A stretch of 35,084 nucleotides of DNA from Sanchytrium tribonematis (taxonomy: Eukaryota; Sanchytriomycota; Sanchytriomycetes; Sanchytriales; Sanchytriaceae). The translations under genes were made by a program, and so were the position numbers. Each line of letters begins with the position of its first letter. The stretch's first letter is position 1. This document shows positions 25,501 through 34,958 of the stretch, one piece after another. The notes beneath the pieces were generated by a model. That model was not told the DNA's origin and searched no databases. It was given only the letters and a program-made list of their open reading frames with translations. The stretch is from contig JADGIG010000039.1 in NCBI GenBank assembly GCA_018985235.1, forward strand, positions 1 through 35,084. The letters run 5' to 3'.

Positions 25501-28287
25501 TACTACCAGGAAGATATCGGGTTTTAAAGCCAGATGAGTACAATGACCAAATATCGAATGCGCTAAACGATTTACAGTTAAGTGAGCACTCTTTAAATAT
25601 GAGTTCAAACGAGCATCTCGAATCAACTATTCCTCCGAATTTCGAGCATTCTGATCACTATCAGAACGGAACTTTACAAAAACTCTTGTTTTTTGCAATT
25701 GATAAAAGTGTAAAAGAAATTCTTGCTCCAGTTGTTGAACGAAGTGTAACTATAGCTAGTATTTCCACTCGTGAACTAATCAGCAAGGACTTTCGGAAAG
25801 AAAAAGATCTACAAAAAGTTCATCGCGCTGCCCAATTAATGGTCACATCTCTTGCTGGCTCTCTTAGTATGGTAACTTGCAAAGAACCCTTAAGACTCAG
25901 CATTATGACGAACCTAAAAACTTTAGTGGTTCAACAAGGCATTCATCAGTTAAATGAAAACGAAATGATACAATTGATTGATGAGCAAATTGATCGAGTT
26001 TGCGTATATATTGAGCAACAGGCTAAAGAAAAGGCGGTTTTAGCCATTGATATAAATTCCATAAAACAAGCAATCGAAGAAAATCAGAGGCATAATTTTG
26101 AAAGTGGGAACAAAAGTGACTATATCATCAATCAATTACCAGCTCAATTACGCTCCAATACGGGGGTTTCTTCGCAACAATTTAAAATTTACGAATCTTT
26201 TGGAACTGACGAACTTTTACCTCCAACACCTGCCAGTCCAATTAACAATGCCAGTGAATTTTTAATTACTGTCACTCAGGATATTTGTAAAGGAATGGTA
26301 AGCGGTGTAACAGGTTTAGAATACCAAAATCAATATCGCCAAATCAAATCAATTCTGGCAGAAAATACTCAGCAAGACCAGATTTTACTACGATATTTAG
26401 AGTATCTTCTAAAATTATTATATTCTCACAAGGAGGACGTCGTCGTAACATTCTTATGTGGTGTCTTGAAAGAAGTGTGTGATTTGAGCAAAGCTGTGAT
26501 AAAAGAATTCACAAGTTGGTTCTACATGAGTGAAAACAAGTTGAAATTCCAAATTCAACCAGTGATGGCATTAATGGCTTGTGGATTAGTCAGTATTTCT
26601 GATGTTGATGTGCAGCTATATTATTTATTGGATGATGATTTTTTTATTCAATTTGCTAAAGATTTTATTAAAGAACTTTTGCACCAAGAAGAAGACGTAT
26701 TATTATTGGAATTGAACCAGACAATTAAGAAGCTGGGTATATTCAATGAAAAGGAACTATTAGCTCACACTATCCCCGAGCATCCGTTGGACTCAGAATT
26801 AGTTAGTGCGTATTATGCAGGTATATTTGCAAAGTGGTCAAGATTGACTCAGATAACCACATGGAATAAGGACATATCTAATCTTTTTGTTCATCGAACT
26901 TTGGATGTTCTAGAATCTGACGAAAAGCTGATACATTTTATAAGAATTGCTTTAGAAATGAGTATTGACAATTACGACAAGGTCAAATTGACCCTGATCG
27001 ATTTTTGCAGCATTGATGCGCTGTCAATATTCATAATTGAAGTTTTAGCCGTTAAAAAGTTGAGAAGTCAACACGTGAGTATGTTTGGTAAAATTATTGC
27101 CTGTATTAGCATGGTACTAATTCATTATCACGAAAGGTCCAAAATGAAATTTAATCAAAAGGGCTTTACCAGATTATTTTGCAATTTAATATCTGGAGTG
27201 CATGAAAATTCGGCTTTACATAGTGACTTTTCCAATTCAATGGCCATTTTGGCTGAAACTTTCCACACTATTCAACCACAAGTTGTTCCTGGATTCGCAT
27301 TTGGCTGGCTTTGCTTAATTAGTCACCGAAAATTTATCCCATCTATGTTGGGTTCAAAATCTTCTTGGGAAAACTATCAAAAATTGATTATTGATTTGCT
27401 GTATTTTTTGCTACCATTTTTGCGTGATCCCAAAATGAATGAAGCTGTGCGTCTTATTTATAAGGGAACTCTTCGTCTATTGCTAGTTCTATTGCATGAT
27501 TATCCAGAGTTTCTATGTTGTTACTATTACAACTTTTGCGAAGTAATTCCTTCGATTTGCATCCAATTGAAAAATTTGCTATTGAGTTGCTTTCCGCGCG
27601 ATTTGAGACTTCCTGGTAGTTTATATTTATTTAGATCCATTTACTCCAGGTTTGAATATTGAAGACCTGCCCGAAATTCAAATTCAGCCAGAAGTGAAAT
27701 GTCAATATGAGCAAATTTTGAATCAGTACAATTTAAAAGACTCTTTGGAAACCTATTTGAGGACTAAATCGCCTTTGAATTTTATCGCCGATGTAATCAC
27801 AAAAGCAACCTTAACAGACAAAGTTGATTTGGTGTCGGAATCTAATTATGATACTAGACTTTTAAACTCGATTATTTTTGCATTGGGCGTTAGTTATTCA
27901 AATATGCAAATCAAAGGCGATTTACAATCGTCTTCCCACTTTGAATTTATAAAGACTATTCTGGTCAATTTAGATAGCCAAGGGCGATACTTGGTCATTT
28001 CATTTATGGCTAATCACTTGAGATATCCCAACGCGCATTCATTTTTCTTCAATCGATTACTACTTACTTGTTTTGAAGATTCTTCAGTTAATCATGTTAT
28101 TCGTGAGCAAATAACCAGAGTGTTGCTTGAGAGACTTATTGCAAATAGACCCCACCCGTGGTGCCTTTTGACGACATTTGTGGAACTGATTAAAAATCCA
28201 AAGTACAATTTTTGGTCACATTCTTTCACTCGTTGTGCTCCCGATATTGAGAGATTATTTGAGAGTGTAGCAAGAAGCATTTCTTAA
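22557..28287 (+). CDS. NOT1: CCR4-NOT complex scaffold NOT1/CNOT1, two exons (22557-27615, 27635-28287)
   Basis: The spliced product is 1903 aa. An N-terminal HEAT-like region (about 1-480) is followed by a region containing LGPSAVVPLTVANVRAI (about 500-700). Next come the MIF4G domain that binds the Caf1/Ccr4 deadenylases (about 745-975), the CNOT9-binding DUF3819 bundle (about 1045-1165, VERSVTIASISTRELISKDF), and the C-terminal NOT1 domain that binds NOT2/NOT3 (about 1540-1900). It ends in the near-invariant NPKYNFWSHSFTRCAPDIER. NOT1 is the platform for mRNA deadenylation and translational repression. The first frame reads through a 19-nt intron and stops at 27662; splicing restores LPDPFTPGL. 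It ends 21 bp from the convergent PQ-loop gene. Confidence 0.97.
27616..27634 (+). other. Ultra-short spliceosomal intron (19 nt) in NOT1
   Basis: GTAGTTTATATTTATTTAG interrupts an aspartate codon (G|AT, phase 1). Removal yields RLPDPFTPGLNIEDLPEI, the conserved NOT1 sequence, so the boundaries are fixed by homology. The candidate branch point is TTTAT, with its A five bases before the intron end. Confidence 0.95.
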
Positions 28288-28308
28288 GTAAATCAAGATT
28301 TAAGTTTA

Positions 28309-29082
28309 CTATAGCTGTTTTCCAATATACAAAATGAATAAATCTAGAGGAATGGTACCCCCACTACCGATTAGATATGGCAATGTCCTGCATAAGAATT
28401 TAGAAGAGTCAAAATCTTTTCGCGTTTCCGCCATTATTAAGCTAGTAGAATAGCAAATGTTTGCGCAAACCATAAAAACCCAAACATAATAATTGAATTT
28501 AACGGGTCGTACTTCATCCTCTAAAACAATGTCCACGCTTTCTTCCTCATAAATGGGCTCGTAATCAAAAACTCTGTGCCTTTTATAGAGCATGTAGATT
28601 TGTGGTATTCTACTTCCAAAGTAAAATATGGCGCATATCCATGCTAATGTGGAACCAATGATTTGTTGATCATAAAACTCTGGCTTTCCGTCAATTAGGT
28701 TTAGTGATGACGCAGCAGAAATTGGACTTGGAATGACCAGTATCCCAAGAAGTCGATAGATCGTAATTTTAAATTGATAAAGACGCTCATTTGGCCTCTT
28801 CCAACGTTCGTAATATAAAAAGAGCAAAATCGTAAAGGAATCAATCGACACAAATAATGCTGCTGTTGCTTTCACTGAAAATATTTGGTCAAGTAAAAAT
28901 CCAGATATCAAGTTGGTCAAATCGCCTAGAGTCCAAAGAAGTAACGTTGCCAAGCTCAGACCCTCTAGTGACTGATTTCGGAGGCCATTTACAATTTGCG
29001 GCATGAGGACTAAAGAATAGAAAAAAACCGCTATAGCTCCTAGTAATTCCTCTAAAGTTGGGAATGACAGAGCAAAAAACAT
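28309..29082 (-). CDS. PQ-loop membrane transporter (Ypq/PQLC2-like)
   Basis: The product is 257 aa with about seven hydrophobic segments. The first PQ motif is LMPQIVNGLRNQSLEGLS (27-44); the second is SRIPQIYMLYKRH (157-169). The C-terminal LPYLIGSGGTIPLDLFILYI is typical of the Ypq1/Rtc2/PQLC2 group, which exports cationic amino acids from the vacuole or lysosome; cystinosin is a more distant relative. After the second PQ motif the usual EGLS-like segment is replaced by an acidic loop (about 172-193). Substrate and membrane are inferred from the family. It starts at ATG 29082. Confidence 0.88.
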   Translation of the reverse strand: MFFALSFPTLEELLGAIAVFFYSLVLMPQIVNGLRNQSLEGLSLATLLLWTLGDLTNLISGFLLDQIFSVKATAALFVSIDSFTILLFLYYERWKRPNERLYQFKITIYRLLGILVIPSPISAASSLNLIDGKPEFYDQQIIGSTLAWICAIFYFGSRIPQIYMLYKRHRVFDYEPIYEEESVDIVLEDEVRPVKFNYYVWVFMVCANICYSTSLIMAETRKDFDSSKFLCRTLPYLIGSGGTIPLDLFILYIGKQL

Positions 29083-29098
29083 TAAATCGCGTTTCGTG

Positions 29099-29194
29099 AT
29101 GCGTGATTGGAAATTTTTGTTGGATGGTGCAATTTGGTTTAATCAATCTTTTGATAATCTAATTGTGTTAAATTATAAATTAGGAATATTCTAA
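29099..29194 (+). CDS. Possible microprotein, 31 aa (low confidence)
   Basis: An ATG-to-TAA frame of 31 codons (MRDWKFLLDGAIWFNQSFDN and 11 more residues) occupies most of the 112-bp gap between the PQ-loop start and the Ca2+-ATPase stop. Its stop codon directly abuts that gene's stop codon. It may equally be chance in a short AT-rich spacer. Confidence 0.15.
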   Translation: MRDWKFLLDGAIWFNQSFDNLIVLNYKLGIF

Positions 29195-31963
29195 TTATTT
29201 ACTTTTTCTGGGCAAATTTGTAACCTTAGTTAGCAAGGCTACTAGAAGACTAACCACCCCAGCGCCAATTGATACTAGCCATTGCTTTGGCGACAAATTT
29301 GTTGTCTTAAATATCACATGAAAAAATGAGACTTCGATCAAAGCAATCTGCAATCCAATTATGAAAAGAAAAAGAGGTATAAAAAACGGATTTTTGTGAA
29401 TGTTTTTGAAAATATTCAATTGGCCTTCAATTCTCCTGGCATTTAATAAATTAAATATTTGTAAAAACACAAAAACATTAAATACAAAAGATCTTGTAGT
29501 TAATTCGTCAAAATATTCTCCCATTATCAAATGTGGATATTTCATTAATATAAAAGAAATTAAAAATTGATATACAGCTTGAACAATTATCATAGTCCAC
29601 ATTGACGGACTTATTAGTGGTTCCTCCGATTTATAAGGCTTGCGTTTCAATAATGTAGGATCTGGTCGATCGGTAGCTAAAGCCAACGCAGCAAACGTAT
29701 CCATTATCAAATTAACCCAGAGCAATTGAACTGCAGTCAGTATTGGTTCTGAATCCTCATCCAAAATAACGGATACAACTGCTAAAGCCACGGCTACAAT
29801 ATTGACAGTTAATTGAAACTGCAAAAATTTCCTGATTGAATCAAAAATAGACCGGCCCCAAATAACAGCCTTGACTAAACTTGAAAAGTTATCGTCCAAT
29901 AAAATGATATCTGAAGCCATCTTTGCTACTTCTGTGCCCGCAATTCCCATTGAAAACCCCACGTTTGCTTCCTTCAAAGCAGGGCCATCGTTTGTTCCAT
30001 CACCGGTGACCGCCACAATTTCTCCCATGGATTTCAAAGTTTTGACCAGAATTTGTTTATCAAGGGGAGATGATCGAGCAAGGACACGGAGAGTGGGAAG
30101 AATCTTAAGTCGCTTTTCATGGCTAAGTTCTCGAAATTCTGAGCCTTCCATCGATAATTCTGCTGTCGCTAAAGGATTTAATATATTGGCCTTCAATGCA
30201 ATACTTTTTGCTGTCTTCAAATTGTCTCCTGTTACCATACGTACGGTGATTCCGGCATTTTGACAACTCTTGACTGCATCAGGCACTTCAGGTCGGACAG
30301 GATCCTCTATTCCAACGATTCCAATCAAGGTCAAGCTTTTATCATCATTCTCTTGATCTTCTTCTACTCTTTTAAATCCGAAAGCAATGGTTCGCAATCC
30401 CAGAGATGCGAAGTTGTCAATAATTTTCATATGGCGTTTATAATTCTCTTCGTTCATTAGCTCTATTTCGCCATTAGATAAAAAAGTGGTAGATAAACTC
30501 AGAATTATTTCTGCAGCGCCTTTGACGTAAAATCGTAATGAATTGTTTTCAAGTCGAACTATACTACACATTCGCTTTCGATCCGAAGCAAAAGGTATAA
30601 TTTTGAGAATTGTAGCATGTTTACGGTCAAACACATAGTCAGAGCCAAGAACGTTCCTAGTAAAATTTAATAATGCCACTTCAGTTTTAGAACCCAAAAA
30701 AGTGATCAGACCTTCTTCGTTTTCCATTTCACTAGCTGTGGAATTTATATTCAAAGTTTTGCATATCAATTCTAAAGTCTCAGCATCCAATTGATCTTTT
30801 AAATGAGTATCTGGATCAAGCACCTTTAAATTCAAACAGCACTTGACTACAGTCATGATATTTTGAGTCAAGGTTCCAGTCTTATCACTACAAATAGTGG
30901 TCGCGTTGCCCATAGTCTCGCAAGATGCGAGGACTCTTACAAGATTATTGTCCTTCATCATTTGAATGGTAGCAAATGATAAACTTAATGTTACAGCCAT
31001 TGGTAGTCCTTCTGGCACAGCAACAACAATTACCGTAATTGCAGAAATTACAAAATGCACGAATTTTTGAAAGACAACAATGGAATCATCAGCAATACCT
31101 TTGTACAAATATTTTCCAATAGAAATACATAGAATTAATCCCGCAATTAGAGTCCCGTATTTTGCTATTTTCTCACCAAATAAATTTAATTTCACTTGAA
31201 GTGGGGTAAATTCGGAAGAATTAACCAAGGACATGAGTAATTTACCATTTTGAGAATGAATTCCAACAGCTAATACAAGTGCAGTTCCTAATCCATCCAC
31301 AACTTTCGAACCTGAAATCAAATACCTGTCCTCTTCGTCTTTTTCAACATGATCACTCTCACCTGTTACCGAGCTTTCATCTAATTTTAAACTGGAGTAG
31401 GTCAAAATTATACAGTCAGCGGGTATTACATCCCCATTCTGGATTTTAATAACGTCCCCAACTACTAGCTCAGAGACTGGTATATGGCTGGCTTGAATGG
31501 ACTGTCTATTGTTCTCCACATCACCGTCACAATGTATTCTAAAGACTGTGGCTTTCAGATTTGAATCATTTTGAGAACTAAGAAATTCAAACTGTCTTTC
31601 TTTTTGGTAATCCTGGTATGCATTTATAAATAACACCAAGAAAATAGTAACTATAATGGCTAACCCTTCTACGTAGGCTAAGTCAACATGATAAACAAAA
31701 TATTCATACAGACCTGTTCCCAATGAAATTATTGAAGCAATACTTAGAATTTGGATTATACGATCTTGAAATCCAGCTTGAAGCAACTTAAAAAAACCAT
31801 CTGATTTTCTTTTGGGGAGCACATTAGAACCAAATGTATTTAAGTTTTCCTCGATTTTGCCAATTTTTAAACCCTTTGGGCTAGAATTGACATTACCAAG
31901 TATATCGATTAAGTCATTTTCTGATATATGAGTTCTATTTTCGACTAAATTGGTCAAGTCCAT
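29195..31963 (-). CDS. PMC1: PMCA/Pmc1-type Ca2+-transporting P-type ATPase (type IIB)
   Basis: The product is 922 aa. The actuator loop TGES is at 200-203, the M4 calcium site VPEGLP at about 316-321, the phosphorylated aspartate D360 in CSDKTGTLTQN, then KGAAE, the hinge TGDGTNDGPALKEA, and NLIMDTFAALALATD in M6. Ten membrane segments are expected. The VPEGLP and NLIMD patterns match type IIB calcium pumps (PMCA, yeast Pmc1), which export Ca2+ from the cytosol to the outside or vacuole. The C-terminus stops soon after M10 (LPRKSK), with no long calmodulin-binding tail, and the N-terminus is short. It starts at ATG 31963, divergent from the decarboxylase gene. Confidence 0.96.
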   Translation of the reverse strand: MDLTNLVENRTHISENDLIDILGNVNSSPKGLKIGKIEENLNTFGSNVLPKRKSDGFFKLLQAGFQDRIIQILSIASIISLGTGLYEYFVYHVDLAYVEGLAIIVTIFLVLFINAYQDYQKERQFEFLSSQNDSNLKATVFRIHCDGDVENNRQSIQASHIPVSELVVGDVIKIQNGDVIPADCIILTYSSLKLDESSVTGESDHVEKDEEDRYLISGSKVVDGLGTALVLAVGIHSQNGKLLMSLVNSSEFTPLQVKLNLFGEKIAKYGTLIAGLILCISIGKYLYKGIADDSIVVFQKFVHFVISAITVIVVAVPEGLPMAVTLSLSFATIQMMKDNNLVRVLASCETMGNATTICSDKTGTLTQNIMTVVKCCLNLKVLDPDTHLKDQLDAETLELICKTLNINSTASEMENEEGLITFLGSKTEVALLNFTRNVLGSDYVFDRKHATILKIIPFASDRKRMCSIVRLENNSLRFYVKGAAEIILSLSTTFLSNGEIELMNEENYKRHMKIIDNFASLGLRTIAFGFKRVEEDQENDDKSLTLIGIVGIEDPVRPEVPDAVKSCQNAGITVRMVTGDNLKTAKSIALKANILNPLATAELSMEGSEFRELSHEKRLKILPTLRVLARSSPLDKQILVKTLKSMGEIVAVTGDGTNDGPALKEANVGFSMGIAGTEVAKMASDIILLDDNFSSLVKAVIWGRSIFDSIRKFLQFQLTVNIVAVALAVVSVILDEDSEPILTAVQLLWVNLIMDTFAALALATDRPDPTLLKRKPYKSEEPLISPSMWTMIIVQAVYQFLISFILMKYPHLIMGEYFDELTTRSFVFNVFVFLQIFNLLNARRIEGQLNIFKNIHKNPFFIPLFLFIIGLQIALIEVSFFHVIFKTTNLSPKQWLVSIGAGVVSLLVALLTKVTNLPRKSK

Positions 31964-32157
31964 TGTCTCAAAGGGGATGGCGATTAAATTTTAATTTTTA
32001 AATACAACACAAATGATTGTTTTATAAAACGACATAATTCACCTTTTTAAAATTTAGAAATCTTTTATTTAGAAAATTGAGACGACGACATTGAGTCCAC
32101 ATTGATTGTGTTACATGTTCCTTCGAACCAAACTTGCTTTCTCCTTTTATACAGGCG
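31964..32157. promoter_or_regulatory. Shared divergent promoter region
   Basis: These 194 bp separate the start codons of the Ca2+ ATPase and the decarboxylase. The half near the ATPase is very A/T-rich, with several TTTAAAA-like stretches that could serve as TATA-like elements. No defined site can be assigned. Confidence 0.3.
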
Positions 32158-32745
32158 ATGAAATTAGTTTGGGGATTTACAGGTTCTGTTGCTTCTATCA
32201 AATATGAAGAGATCCAACAAATATGTAAGAATGACCAGGTTATTGTTATAATATCAAAATCAGCCAAATTTTTCATCCCCAACCTACAGCCAACCACAAA
32301 TGTTGAAGTTGTGTTGGAGAAATTGCGAAGCGATCAGCCTTTTTGGATTATTGTTGATGAAGAAGCCGAATGGCAATGGAAAAAGAAAACTGATCCTGTT
32401 TTGCATATAGAGCTTAGAAAGTGGATGGAAGCAATAGTGATCGCCCCACTCTCTGCTAATTCTCTTGCAAAGTTGTCAAATGGGATTTGTGACTCGCTAC
32501 TTCTTTGCGTAGCCAGAGCTATTGATTTTGAACAAGCAAAAATGGTTGTATGTCCATGTATGAATACTCAGATGTATTTACATCCTATTACCACGACTCA
32601 AATTGAACTTTTGAAAAGTTGGGGCTGCAACTTAATCTATCCAGAAGAAAGAGAACTAGCCTGTGGTGATGTGGGGGTAGGTGCTATTCCACCCATCAAA
32701 GTCTTGTACGAATCAATCTCAAATCTAGTATTAAACATTAATTGA
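32158..32745 (+). CDS. Phosphopantothenoylcysteine decarboxylase (PPCDC/Hal3 family)
   Basis: The product is 195 aa from the first in-frame ATG. It is an HFCD-type flavoprotein: FTGSVASIK (7-15), the catalytic H83 in DPVLHIELRKW, APLSANSLAKLSNGICDSLL for FMN binding, N136 in CPCMNTQMY for substrate, and C169 in ELACGDVGVG. All residues required for decarboxylation in coenzyme A synthesis are present, so it should be active and not only a Hal3/Vhs3-like phosphatase inhibitor. It lacks the long acidic extensions of yeast Hal3. It ends 32 bp from the convergent uridine kinase gene. Confidence 0.95.
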   Translation: MKLVWGFTGSVASIKYEEIQQICKNDQVIVIISKSAKFFIPNLQPTTNVEVVLEKLRSDQPFWIIVDEEAEWQWKKKTDPVLHIELRKWMEAIVIAPLSANSLAKLSNGICDSLLLCVARAIDFEQAKMVVCPCMNTQMYLHPITTTQIELLKSWGCNLIYPEERELACGDVGVGAIPPIKVLYESISNLVLNIN

Positions 32746-32777
32746 CTTACTCGTAATTACAAGCTGCATTTATTATA

Positions 32778-34152
32778 TTAAGTCCCAAAATATCGATTCG
32801 AGAAATTTCCCATCCCCGGTTGTAGTTCATAATTCTCATCAATATCTCGATCTATCCAGGAAGTCACGATCTTGACCTTAGGAAACGCTCTGCAAATCGA
32901 GTGTAGACCTTGGGGAGCAGATATGTATGATATAAAAACAATTTTATCCTCTGATACATTGTGATCCAACAGTACGCGAATGGCCATAATTCCAGCAGCT
33001 CCTGACGCGATTCCAGCATCTAGTAAAAAGACATTATAATTTTCTAAATGTGAAGGAAATTTCCTATAATGTAGCTAAATTAAAATAGTCTACCTTTGGT
33101 TCGCCTGTGTTTGGATCTGTTTGGATTAAGATTCGTCCAAGTGGCGCGTCCTTTACTACTTGACGAAGTCCACTTTCTAAAGCGCTACCTCCTCTAATGA
33201 CACATATGCCACAAATAAAATCTTTCAAACTCTTGCCGAAGCCAGAGGTAGATGCTTCAATCATTATATTGTCAATTGGAACAAGATTCATTGCAAACTC
33301 AACTAGCATTGTAGACAACCTTTCTATATGAAACACAAATGAAGTTCTAGATGTGTTTTTGTCTCTTATAATTGTTTGAATGCATTTTAGTTGGTTTGTT
33401 TGAGTCAATAAAACCACTTGCTTTGGCAGCTCTGCAGGCAAGTCTTTCCTATTGAGTGTAGATCTAAACAGAATACCTCTTTCATTTAACTGCCTGTTGA
33501 TGTGTTTCGTGATTAAATCTATGGCTACGACATTGTCTTTTCCGCGAGGACTAATAATGTCAGCAAATTTCATTGAAGGTTGAACATATTGCATAAACAT
33601 TGGCTTGACAAATCTGCGGTACTGTGTAAGCACTCCGATTGTATCCCTGCCTCTTTCAACGATATCTCTTTTCAATCTTCTGGCCAAACAGACATCCGCG
33701 TCTGTATCAACAAATAATTTTAAATCCATTAAACTTCTAATTTTTGCATCATATAAGGCGAAAATCCCCTCAAATATTATAACGTTTACACCATAAATTG
33801 TAGTTGTTTTGGAAGTCCTATTGTGCTGCGAAAAATCATAATTTGGAATTTCGACACATTTTCCCAGTTTAAGCTCTTTTAATTTTTCATAAGCCATATC
33901 AAGATCTAATGCGTCTGGATGATCAAAGTTATAATTATTTCCGTAGGCTGCCTTAATTTGTTCAGCGTTCAAAGGCCTGTAAAATGAATCCAGGCAAATA
34001 ATTGCAACTTGAGGTCCCAATTGTGATATTATACGGTGACTAACTGTCGTCTTACCACTTGCCGAAGCACCGCCGATTCCAATTATGTATGTTTCGATAT
34101 TTTCACCAGTGTTGGAATACCAAGGAAGTCTTCCAGCATCATTCCTTTCCAT
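32778..34152 (-). CDS. URK1: Uridine/cytidine kinase fused to a UPRT domain (Urk1/UCKL1), two exons (34152-33094, 33074-32778)
   Basis: The spliced product is 451 aa. The N-terminal kinase (about 20-230) has the P-loop GIGGASASGKTT (25-36), CLDSFYRPL, NYNFDHPDALD, IPNYDFSQHNR and VIIFEGIFAL. The C-terminal uracil phosphoribosyltransferase domain (about 240-450) includes TIIRDKNTSRTSFVFHIERL and, after the splice, LLDAGIASGAAGIMAIRVLL and the terminal PGMGNFSNRYFGT. The PRPP-loop position reads DAGIASGAA instead of the canonical DPMLATGGS, so the second domain may not be catalytic, as is common in this family. The enzyme salvages uridine and cytidine to their monophosphates. Without splicing the protein ends nine residues after GEPK and the tail looks like a separate fragment. 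Confidence 0.95.
33075..33093 (-). other. Ultra-short spliceosomal intron (19 nt) in URK1
   Basis: On the minus strand it reads GTAGACTATTTTAATTTAG, phase 0. Removal gives TGEPKLHYRKFPSHLENYN, matching the GEPELHY block of UPRT domains. Retention shifts frame and reaches a TAG ten codons after the donor. The candidate branch point is TTAAT, with its A five bases before the intron end. Confidence 0.93.
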
Positions 34153-34246
34153 ATTGAAAACCCTTTGTCTCGAACCAATATTATCTTAGATTGTATAAAT
34201 GTTATGAACACATTGCACGACGAATTTTGCTGAAAAAGTATTTATT

Positions 34247-34570
34247 TTAATCGGTTTCCTCAAAGGTTACAGTTCGATTCACATTGTAATTAATTTTTTT
34301 CGATTTTTTGTCGGCAGTGACATATTTTTCAACTTTGCCTAGTATTTCCTCTACATTTCCAGGCAAAGTTTCTCTCAGCTTCACTTTAAATTTCCCTCTA
34401 TCAATGTGATCTTTCTTAACCTCAACCACTTTAAAATGTGACAATTGCCTTACAAGTTTTGTTTTGATGGTTCTGTGAGAGAACTCAGGAGCTTCCTCAA
34501 AGAGTTGCTGCATACTTTTAGGGCCTTTTTTCAATGCATGAAATATTGTGTTTGTAAGAAATTTATTCAT
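34247..34570 (-). CDS. Small basic hypothetical protein, 107 aa
   Basis: It begins at the first ATG (34570); a slightly longer frame lacks an ATG. The N-terminal part (FLTNTIFHALKKGPKSMQQL, SHRTIKTKLVRQLSHFKVVE) looks like a winged-helix or small helical RNA/DNA-binding fold. The C-terminal half is lysine-rich. A mitochondrial ribosomal or nucleic-acid-binding role would fit the composition, but I do not recognise a family. It lies 37 bp downstream of the next small gene and 94 bp upstream of URK1, all on the minus strand. Confidence 0.65.
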   Translation of the reverse strand: MNKFLTNTIFHALKKGPKSMQQLFEEAPEFSHRTIKTKLVRQLSHFKVVEVKKDHIDRGKFKVKLRETLPGNVEEILGKVEKYVTADKKSKKINYNVNRTVTFEETD

Positions 34571-34607
34571 CGAACTTTTCAACGACCCCTTTCTTAAAAT
34601 TATTTAT

Positions 34608-34958
34608 TTAAATGGGCATGTTATTTATGTCACAATTAAATTTTAGCGTTTGCTCATCAATTTTCAAAAGATCGCGGCAACTACCGGAAAAGCCTAAATT
34701 GGAACGGCCAGGTGCAATATGGAATGTTGGATCTTGCATGTTACCCTTTGCATCAAACAAAATATGAACAGGGTCTACGGCATTATTGTAAAGTACTTCA
34801 ACGAGCCTGATAGAGGCAGTTTGCTTTTGTTCTTTATTAGACTCATATGTCAGGTAAACCACAGAATTTTGACCATATTTTGCTTGTAAATCAAAAATGC
34901 TTCTTTTAGAAATTTCCAATTGAATGCTCATCTGTAATATAAGAAATATTGTTTGCAT
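34608..34958 (-). CDS. Hypothetical protein, 116 aa
   Basis: The frame runs from ATG 34958 to TAA 34608; a second ATG at 34931 (residue 10) has the same preceding bases (ACAG) and may be the real start. The protein appears beta-rich (VVYLTYES, TASIRLVEVLY, DPVHILFDAKG) with a PGRSNLGFSGSCRDLL segment. There is no signal peptide with certainty, although the first nine residues are hydrophobic. I do not recognise a family. Confidence 0.6.
   Translation of the reverse strand: MQTIFLILQMSIQLEISKRSIFDLQAKYGQNSVVYLTYESNKEQKQTASIRLVEVLYNNAVDPVHILFDAKGNMQDPTFHIAPGRSNLGFSGSCRDLLKIDEQTLKFNCDINNMPI

Noticed and set aside
27652..28287. Separate 211-aa protein downstream of NOT1
   Set aside because: Its sequence is the conserved NOT1 C-terminus and joins the main frame through a 19-nt intron.
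32022..32297. 91-codon minus-strand frame opposite the decarboxylase 5' end
   Set aside because: It is an antisense shadow of a well-supported gene, with an implausible product.
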